This document shows, in pieces, positions 8,132 through 14,536 of a stretch of DNA of 22,859 nt (position 1 is its first letter; the number at the start of each line of letters is the position of its first letter). The stretch is from positions 1 to 22,859 of the forward strand of contig CAYNEO010000056.1 in assembly GCA_964396245.1 (NCBI GenBank). Direction: 5' to 3'. This stretch comes from CAYNEO01 sp964396245. Lineage in GTDB: Bacteria; Zixibacteria; MSB-5A5; GN15; FEB-12. The notes beneath the pieces are model-generated. The model was not told the origin of the DNA. It did not search any database and saw only the letters and a program-made list of their open reading frames with translations. Both the position numbers and the translations under genes were made by a program.

Positions 8132-9316
8132 ATGGAAAGCAGTCTCATCACTACGCCGGCCGGCATTCTGGCAGTTCTGGCAGCCGTAACATCCTTTTTC
8201 TTTTTCCTCGAAAAGAAGACCGGCTGGAAGCTCTTCAACTACTTCCCGCCGCTGTTGTTTATCTATGTCATCCCGATCGCCCTGTCCAATCTCTCGTTGA
8301 TACCGAACCATTCACCGGTCTACAGCTTCATGGGTGACAACCTGCTGCCCATGTTTCTGGTTATCATGCTTCTTCAAGTGGATATCGCTTCGACTGTCAA
8401 AGTCATGGGCAAGGGAGTGTTCGTCATGCTGGCCGGCACCGCCGGGGTTGTTATCGGCGCCCCCATCGGATTCGCGATCGTCTCTCATGCGCTGGGACCT
8501 GAAGCCTGGAAAGCGTTCGGGGCCCTGGCCGGAAGCTGGATCGGCGGCACCGGCAACATGTTTGCCGTCGCCAAGGCCGTGAACCTCGATCCGAGGAATA
8601 TTGACTTCGGCTATGCCCTCGTATCAGACAACGCCGTTTATCTCATCTGGCTGCCGATCATGCTCGGCTCCAAGAACCTCGCCGGCTGGTTTAACCGGTT
8701 CACGGGAGTCTCGGCCGACCGCCTCGAGAGAATGGAGAAGGCAGCCAAAGAATTGACCGCCGACAAGGGCAAGGTAGAGATGCGCCATTTACTTTATCTG
8801 GTCTTTTTCGGTTTTGCCGGCACTGCCCTGGCCACGTGGGCGGCCCAGCACATACCTGAGTTGCCTCCCTATCTTTCGATGAGCACCTACAAAATCCTGA
8901 TCGTGACCGTCATTGGCATTCTCCTCTCCTTTACGAGAGCCAGCAAGATTCCCGGCTCACACGCGGTCGCCATGGCCCTCGTGTATCTTTTTGTCGCTCG
9001 GATGGGAGCCCAGGCCGATCTTTCCCAGTTGAGCAGCGCAATTTTCTGGTTTCTGCTTGGTGCCTACATATGGATTTTCATCCACGGCTTGTTTCTTGTG
9101 GGCGCCGCGAAGCTGTTCAAAGTTGACGTTCATACCGCGGCTATAGCATCGGCCGCCAATATCGGCGGCGCCGCATCCGCGCCTATTGTGGCCGCCTACC
9201 ACAAGCCCGTTCTCGTACCCGTCTCGATACTCATGGCCCTGCTGGGATACGCCATAGGGACCTTTGCAGCTATCGGTGCGGCCTTCTTGTGTCGATTTGT
9301 GAGTGTTGGATTATAA
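8132..9316 (+). CDS. DUF819 family integral membrane protein
   Basis: A 394-aa hydrophobic protein with roughly ten membrane-spanning stretches, beginning with PAGILAVLAAVTSFFFFLEK and including a central glycine-rich GSWIGGTGNMFAVAKAV segment and a late AANIGGAASAPIVAAYHKP segment. These two conserved GG-containing segments are typical of DUF819 (YjcL-like) proteins, whose duplicated fold suggests a transporter; no substrate is established. A soluble loop (about residues 195-230) separates the two halves. I chose the ATG at 8132 because CGGAG lies just upstream and a promoter-like pair ends at 8099; the frame is open further up to 8072. It converges with pcm, leaving 14 bp between the stops. 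Confidence 0.87.
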   Translation: MESSLITTPAGILAVLAAVTSFFFFLEKKTGWKLFNYFPPLLFIYVIPIALSNLSLIPNHSPVYSFMGDNLLPMFLVIMLLQVDIASTVKVMGKGVFVMLAGTAGVVIGAPIGFAIVSHALGPEAWKAFGALAGSWIGGTGNMFAVAKAVNLDPRNIDFGYALVSDNAVYLIWLPIMLGSKNLAGWFNRFTGVSADRLERMEKAAKELTADKGKVEMRHLLYLVFFGFAGTALATWAAQHIPELPPYLSMSTYKILIVTVIGILLSFTRASKIPGSHAVAMALVYLFVARMGAQADLSQLSSAIFWFLLGAYIWIFIHGLFLVGAAKLFKVDVHTAAIASAANIGGAASAPIVAAYHKPVLVPVSILMALLGYAIGTFAAIGAAFLCRFVSVGL

Positions 9317-9330
9317 GGGGCAAATCACCG

Positions 9331-9987
9331 CTACGAATTGACGAGCGGGACAAACCGTACGGGGTACAGGCTTTTCTTCGATATGCCCGTCACGGTTTTG
9401 TGGACAAGGGTAAGTTCCTGACCTCCCCATCGGCCGGCTTCCAGCGGGATAACCATTTTCCCTCCAACGTCAAGTTGCTCGACAAGCGAAGGCGGGAGTT
9501 TGGCCGCTGCGGCCGTCACCAGGATCCCATCGAACGGCGCCTCTTCCGGCCATCCCAGTGTCCCGTCACCCACGCGAAACTCGATGTTTGAGTAATGCAG
9601 GGTATTCAGCACTTTTCTGGCCTCGGCGAGAAGTTCCGCCACGTATTCGATTGTGTAGACCGTGTGGGCAATCTCGGCAAGCACGGCGGTCTGATACCCG
9701 CAACCGGTGCCTATCTCGAGCACCCGGCTGGTGTGATCAATTCCGAGTTCTTCTGTCATCGAGGCCACGACATAGGGTTGCGAGATGGTCTGGCCGTGAC
9801 CTATCGGAAGCGGACCGTCATCGTACGCCGCTTCCATTTCGGACTCCGGCACGAATAGATGGCGAGGTACGGCGCGCATCGCGGCGAGCACGTCGGTATC
9901 TTCCACACCTCGACGCTCTATCTGTCGTTCTACCATTCGCAACCGCCGGTCGGCAAGAATATCGCCCGTACCGTTAGTTTCGCCCAC
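9331..9987 (-). CDS. pcm: protein-L-isoaspartate O-methyltransferase
   Basis: Methylates abnormal L-isoaspartyl residues with S-adenosylmethionine, starting repair of damaged proteins in the cytoplasm. The family motifs are intact: RHLFVP (about 43-48), the substrate segment GHGQTISQPYVVA (about 63-75), the SAM-binding VLEIGTGCGYQ (about 89-99) and the later FDGILVTAAA. Length (218 aa) is standard. The GTG at 9987 is preferred, with AAAGGA 7 nt upstream; a TTG two codons earlier at 9993 is nearly on top of that site. The gene follows the dockerin protease on the same strand, but a strong terminator (10048-10076) stands between, so it probably has its own promoter, which I could not identify. 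Confidence 0.94.
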   Translation of the reverse strand: MGETNGTGDILADRRLRMVERQIERRGVEDTDVLAAMRAVPRHLFVPESEMEAAYDDGPLPIGHGQTISQPYVVASMTEELGIDHTSRVLEIGTGCGYQTAVLAEIAHTVYTIEYVAELLAEARKVLNTLHYSNIEFRVGDGTLGWPEEAPFDGILVTAAAAKLPPSLVEQLDVGGKMVIPLEAGRWGGQELTLVHKTVTGISKKSLYPVRFVPLVNS

Positions 9988-10047
9988 AACCAATTCCTTT
10001 CAGTGACTCCCTGAGGTAGTAGGAGAGCACGGGCGCGATGGGCAAGC

Positions 10048-10076
10048 AAAAAAAAGCCGGCCCGAAGGCCGGCTTT
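10048..10076 (-). terminator. rho-independent terminator of the dockerin protease gene
   Basis: A 10-bp perfect stem (10053-10062 with 10067-10076) has a 4-nt CGAA loop as read on the plus strand. On the minus strand it is followed by a run of eight T (10055-10048). It begins 10 bp after the stop codon of the protease gene. Confidence 0.88.
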
Positions 10077-10085
10077 GGAACAGCA

Positions 10086-13000
10086 CTATTTTGCCGCGGA
10101 ACAGCATAACGGGTCGTGGGAAATATAGACGTGATCGATGAGCCGCGTGATGTCCGACAGGTCAGTTCCCGGGATGCAGTCAACCGATGCCAGTGCCAGG
10201 TTGACCGGCGGATTGCCCCCAAGATACACGTACCCGATTAGCGTGGTTATGTCACTCAAGTTCACTTCGAAATCACCATCCATATCGCCGCAAACTCCGC
10301 TGGCAAATATGAAGTCCGCCGCCGCCGAATATGCCGAATAATACCCGGCCGAGTCGTAGGCTTTAACCCGCCAATAGTATGTCTCGAACTCCTGCAGGTT
10401 GGCCGTCGGCAACTTCACGGTATCGTCATGCACGAAATTAGCAAAGATGCTGTAGTCGCCAAAATCCGGACTATGCGAGACGTGCAGATAATAGTACACC
10501 GGCGCGACTTCATAAGCCGGTAGCGAATCGGTTGACCAGGTGAAAATGATCGTGTCGCCGTCAACCGACCCGCCATCAGGCGGAGACAACAAGGTCGGGA
10601 TGGACGGCGCCGCTGTATCGATCAGGAACGTGAATGGAGCCGACGGAGTCGACATATTGCCCGCCGAGTCGGCTCGAATCCCGCGCCAGTACCATCGGCC
10701 GGGTTCCAATCCCGCGGTCGGCTGATAGGTGAACCCGGTCAGTTCGTGTGTCTCCACGCCGGTCTCGAACAAAGAGTCATGCGATATTTGCAGGATATTG
10801 TACTCCGGCGCATTGGTCTGCGGCGGCAAGCCGGTTCCATATTCGAGCAGGAAGCCGACCAGTGGATTCTTGATATACGTCTTGTCCCGAGGGCTTGACG
10901 GCACAATAGCTTGAGGGGCAATGTTGTCCACCGACAGCTTGTGTGGATAGCGTTGCAGTGATGAAGAGTCGGCGCCCACGAACATCCGCACCGCCCAGAA
11001 ATAATGTCCGTCCGATAGCGTGTCTTCACTGGGCACCGTGAACGATGTTGACGGGATACCCGTATAGGTATGGATCACATTCGTTAACTGGCTGTCGGTC
11101 GCAACATATAGCGCGTACGAATCCCCGTCAGAACTCCACGTGAAGGTGGGTGTGCCGTCCTGCGTGTATGCATTTAGCCCCGGTGATAACAGTTCCGGCG
11201 GGAAGTTTGGGTTTGACACGAACAACTGAAACGACGTCGTATCGCTTGTCGCATTGGACCCGTCAGCCACTACCGTTACCTCACTCACAGTCTCATGGGA
11301 CACCTCGGCCGGTACGTACGCGTCAAAATTCACGGGTGAGCTTTGCCCGGGACCGAGGATCACGTCGGTAAACGGTGGACCAAAAGTCCACGCAACATCA
11401 CCTATCGGCGTGACCAGAATGGTATCCGTGGCATTGCCCAGGTTCTCCACCGTAACGGAGAAGCCATATGTATCCGGGGAGCTAACGGTATCCAGGGGGA
11501 TCGACTGTGTTATCACAGGTTCGTAATATGCCGCCGCAACGATGGCCACACGGTTCAGCGCCGTGACGGATCCGTCGGTCAAACTCACCGCCGAGCAGGA
11601 AATCACGTCCTGATCGCCCGCGAGTGCCGGCGATGGTATTGTCGCTGAAACGGCAAGTTCGACCGAATCATACGGTGAGAGGGAGACCGTGGTATCTCGA
11701 CCGGTTATCATCCATCCCACACTGTCGACAATCTGAATGTGCAAGGAGTCAAGGGCTGCGCCGGTATTGGTGACCCAGAAAGTAATCGGTACCGTCAAGC
11801 CGGGATTCTCCGTAATGTCGCCGCTGTCAAACACTGCAATTGCCCGCTGGTTGCCCGGCGTGTTGATGCTGTCCGGAGTGAATACCAGCGAATACGACTG
11901 CGGACCAACCGGTATGTTGTAACCGCTCACCCGAGCTTTCCAGAGCCCCGGTGTCGGGTTGGGTATTTCTACCGTCTCGACGTTGTTGACATGGTCCACA
12001 TTTCGGGTTGCCGGCTGGGCCGGATTTAGCGGATCCAGAACCCACGGATACTGCTCGGCATCGAATGGATCAATGAGTACCAGATCGATATCATTTTTGA
12101 GGTGCTGGCTTGCGCTCACCGTGCCGCCCGGATCATCCCACACTATCGTTACTTTCAATTTCTCCGCGCCGCCCGGCACAGTCAGGTCATAGGAATGCAC
12201 ATCGCCGGTCGATATCTGATTAACGATATACGACGGTTCCCCGATTCCGATCTTCGTGGCCGCTTTCACGGCATCGACATTTCCGTGACCGAACTGGTAA
12301 TCCGGACCGGTTGGACCAAGGTCCGTAGCGGTGTTGATCAGAATCGCTTTCATCGTTGAAGGGAGAAGTTGCCCCGTGCCTATCTTGGTGTCCCATTCCT
12401 CCTTCATGAGTGCCAGGACTCCCGCCACCGTCGGCGCCGACATCGATGTACCACACATTGTGGTATATCCGCTGCCCGGCCTCGTGCTTGTAACCCCGTA
12501 ATCGCCGTTCGACTGACAACCGGGACCGGTGACATCGGGCTTTATTCGACCGTCATCGGTCGGACCCCAGGAAGAGAAACTCGTCATGGTACTGTTGTTG
12601 GAATTCACTGCTCCCACTGCGATCACATTTTTCGAGGTGGGCAAAGGCGTGACCGTGTTGTACGTCCACCCCAGCCAGCCGCAGTACGAGGGATCGTAGC
12701 TTCTCTGGTTGCCCGCCGACCAGACGATGGTGATCGGCGCGCCCGCCGCCCCGCGGACGATATTATCAACCGTGGTGCAGACGCTAAAGTAATTGCCCAT
12801 CGTACTCTCGCAAGAACTCTGGCTCACCGGGTCACCGGCGCCGTAGCCCCACGAATTGGTGGAGATATCGGCGTCGTAACTGGTGATGGCCTCACCGTAT
12901 TCGGTCGTCATCTCCGATGACGAATTCCACCATTGTTGCGTCAGCAGGATTGCCGCCGGCGCCATGCCGCGATACCGCCGATCGGAGTATGTCTCGCCCG

Positions 13001-13826
13001 AGCCCATGACCGTTCCCGCCACGTGCGTGGAATGAGTCTCGATGCTTGAGAAATCCAGCGAAATAACCCGCCCCCCGAAATCGTACTGGTCCGGATCGGC
13101 CCGGCCGCCATCCCATTCTGCGACTGTCACGCCGGCCCCGGAAAGGTTGTACGGCGCCGTCTGCACTACATCAGCGCCGGTGTTGGCCCGATTGGAATTA
13201 TTCGTCTCCCTCGGCGGGGGTAAGGCCTGCTCTATCCAGAGGACATCATCCCGCTCGGCAATCGCATAAATAGCGTCATCCTGCAGTATGACGTCCGCGG
13301 AGTTGAGAATCGGGTCGAGACCGATAATCTGTCCGCCGAAATCGGATTCGAGCATTTGACCGGCCTGATTCAGCGCCTGATCGGGATGAAACACAACAAC
13401 GAACTGGGCCGAATCATCCCCGTGGCGAGCCCAGTCGGGAATACCCAGATCGGTGATATACGGTGATATTTTCTGCGACGGCTTGATCGCATCAAACCAT
13501 CGTATCCCGAATTCATCCATCGTCGATTGATCCGGTGTCCGGTCAAGGCGCGCCGTATAGACAAAATTCGGGATATAGTCCAGCAATTCGATACCCTCGC
13601 CACGCAACCGGTCTTGTTCCGAGGTGGTCAGGGGCTTGTCAAACTGGATCAGTATGTGTCGCCCTTGAAGCGCCGTAGCTGTCGAAGGAACGGACTTCAT
13701 CGGGACAGGGTGGAGGTCGCCGGTTTTGAGTTTAACCGCGAAATCAAGATCTGCAAAGCTGCTGCTCGTCAAAACAATAAGTGAAAGCAGTCCAGTGGAC
13801 ACAAAGAGGCGCATTACCTTCGACAT
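10086..13826 (-). CDS. secreted KP-43-like subtilase with FN3-like domains and dockerin
   Basis: Extracellular serine endopeptidase of family S8, 1246 aa. Signal peptide about 1-25 (LLSLIVLTSSSFA), then a propeptide-like region to about 215. Catalytic triad: Asp239 in AEWDGG, His265 in HSTHVAGT (the usual HGTH glycine is Ser), Ser461 in GTSMSAP; oxyanion Asn373 in SAGN. Residues about 530-650 form the beta-sandwich seen after the catalytic domain in KP-43-type enzymes (KLKVTIVWDDPGG, VPVGPQSYSLVF). Two NEW3/CARDB-like domains follow (about 655-865), then three FN3-like domains with YFWAV, WYWRG and YYWRV motifs (about 870-1170), and a C-terminal dockerin (about 1179-1240) with one clear GDMDGDFEVNLSDIT calcium loop and a degenerate second repeat. 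No sorting tail. Start supported by AGGAAGG 8 nt upstream. Monocistronic, with its own promoter and terminator. Confidence 0.92.
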   Translation of the reverse strand: MSKVMRLFVSTGLLSLIVLTSSSFADLDFAVKLKTGDLHPVPMKSVPSTATALQGRHILIQFDKPLTTSEQDRLRGEGIELLDYIPNFVYTARLDRTPDQSTMDEFGIRWFDAIKPSQKISPYITDLGIPDWARHGDDSAQFVVVFHPDQALNQAGQMLESDFGGQIIGLDPILNSADVILQDDAIYAIAERDDVLWIEQALPPPRETNNSNRANTGADVVQTAPYNLSGAGVTVAEWDGGRADPDQYDFGGRVISLDFSSIETHSTHVAGTVMGSGETYSDRRYRGMAPAAILLTQQWWNSSSEMTTEYGEAITSYDADISTNSWGYGAGDPVSQSSCESTMGNYFSVCTTVDNIVRGAAGAPITIVWSAGNQRSYDPSYCGWLGWTYNTVTPLPTSKNVIAVGAVNSNNSTMTSFSSWGPTDDGRIKPDVTGPGCQSNGDYGVTSTRPGSGYTTMCGTSMSAPTVAGVLALMKEEWDTKIGTGQLLPSTMKAILINTATDLGPTGPDYQFGHGNVDAVKAATKIGIGEPSYIVNQISTGDVHSYDLTVPGGAEKLKVTIVWDDPGGTVSASQHLKNDIDLVLIDPFDAEQYPWVLDPLNPAQPATRNVDHVNNVETVEIPNPTPGLWKARVSGYNIPVGPQSYSLVFTPDSINTPGNQRAIAVFDSGDITENPGLTVPITFWVTNTGAALDSLHIQIVDSVGWMITGRDTTVSLSPYDSVELAVSATIPSPALAGDQDVISCSAVSLTDGSVTALNRVAIVAAAYYEPVITQSIPLDTVSSPDTYGFSVTVENLGNATDTILVTPIGDVAWTFGPPFTDVILGPGQSSPVNFDAYVPAEVSHETVSEVTVVADGSNATSDTTSFQLFVSNPNFPPELLSPGLNAYTQDGTPTFTWSSDGDSYALYVATDSQLTNVIHTYTGIPSTSFTVPSEDTLSDGHYFWAVRMFVGADSSSLQRYPHKLSVDNIAPQAIVPSSPRDKTYIKNPLVGFLLEYGTGLPPQTNAPEYNILQISHDSLFETGVETHELTGFTYQPTAGLEPGRWYWRGIRADSAGNMSTPSAPFTFLIDTAAPSIPTLLSPPDGGSVDGDTIIFTWSTDSLPAYEVAPVYYYLHVSHSPDFGDYSIFANFVHDDTVKLPTANLQEFETYYWRVKAYDSAGYYSAYSAAADFIFASGVCGDMDGDFEVNLSDITTLIGYVYLGGNPPVNLALASVDCIPGTDLSDITRLIDHVYISHDPLCCSAAK

Positions 13827-13898
13827 CTGCTTCCCTTCCTAGCTGCGTGAGGGTTGCTTTGTTTAAAAAAGGCGGTGAAAATAGTAAGTACCTTATCC

Positions 13899-13926
13899 AA
13901 TATAGTAATTAGACCGGTTTAGTCAA
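13899..13926 (-). promoter_or_regulatory. putative promoter of the dockerin protease gene
   Basis: On the minus strand, TTGACT (13926-13921) and TATATT (13904-13899) with a 16-nt spacer give a leader of about 65 nt. The -35 is embedded in TTGTTGACTAAACCG (13929-13915), which differs at one base from the block over the glgP -35. Confidence 0.5.
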
Positions 13927-14022
13927 CAAGTATCCTGCTGTCCGCATTACCATTAACCAGACCCGGGCAAACCGGCCCTAATCTATTTGGCTCGGCGAAA
14001 TAATCCTGTTACTTTACCCAAT

Positions 14023-14507
14023 ATGGCAAAAACATTCTGGCTGTTCAAATCCGAACCCGATTCGTTCTCCATTGACGATCTCATGAAATCGCGGGGTCAA
14101 ACGACGTCATGGGACGGCGTCCGTAACTATCAGGCTCGCAATTTCCTCCGTGATGACGTCCGGGTCGGGGACGATGTGCTCTTTTATCATAGCAACTCAC
14201 GTCCCTCCGGAGTTGCCGGAACCTGCCGCGTGTTCCGCGCCGGTTACCCCTACCCGTCCGCCTTTAGCCCGTACAATCCATACTATACTATGTTCCCAAT
14301 TCAGATTCGCAAAACTCCGTCTGGTACGCCGTGGACGTTAAATTCGTGATGAAACTTGCGCAGATTCTGCCTCTCGCTCTTCTCAAAGAAATACCAGAAC
14401 TCAAGAATATGATGGTTACTCAGAAAGGCTCACGATTATCAATCCAGCCGGTCACCCCGGCCGAATGGAAAATTATCCGGCGGTTAATGAAAGACTTTAG
14501 ATGGTGA
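14023..14507 (+). pseudogene. EVE-domain protein, frameshifted by a 5-bp tandem duplication
   Basis: EVE (PF01878) proteins are small folds related to YTH/PUA that bind modified nucleobases. The N-terminal part in frame from 14023 (MAKTFWLFKSEPDSFSIDDL, then WDGVRNYQARNFLRDDV and DDVLFYHSNSRPSGVAG) is canonical. After NPYY the frame runs into nonspecific sequence and stops at 14349, giving 109 aa. The missing half is present in another frame (SDSQNSVWYAVDVKF ... LSIQPVTPAEWKII) to the stop at 14507. Between them ACTAT is duplicated (14282-14291). Removing one copy restores one continuous 159-aa EVE protein, the normal family length. The upstream TTG at 13987 is unlikely to be the start, and no ribosome site is visible before 14023. 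Could be a true pseudogene, a slippage-switched gene or a sequencing error. Confidence 0.85.
14280..14291 (+). repeat. 5-bp tandem repeat causing the frameshift
   Basis: ATACTATACTAT has period 5 (2.4 copies). The extra unit shifts the EVE reading frame by 5 nt (equivalent to +2). One unit fewer gives an uninterrupted reading frame. Confidence 0.85.
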
Positions 14508-14536
14508 ATGTTAAGACGCTTATCAATAAGAACTTA

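Noticed and set aside
9331..13826. pcm and the dockerin protease as one operon
   Set aside because: Same strand and only 98 bp apart, but a strong terminator with eight T residues stands between them.
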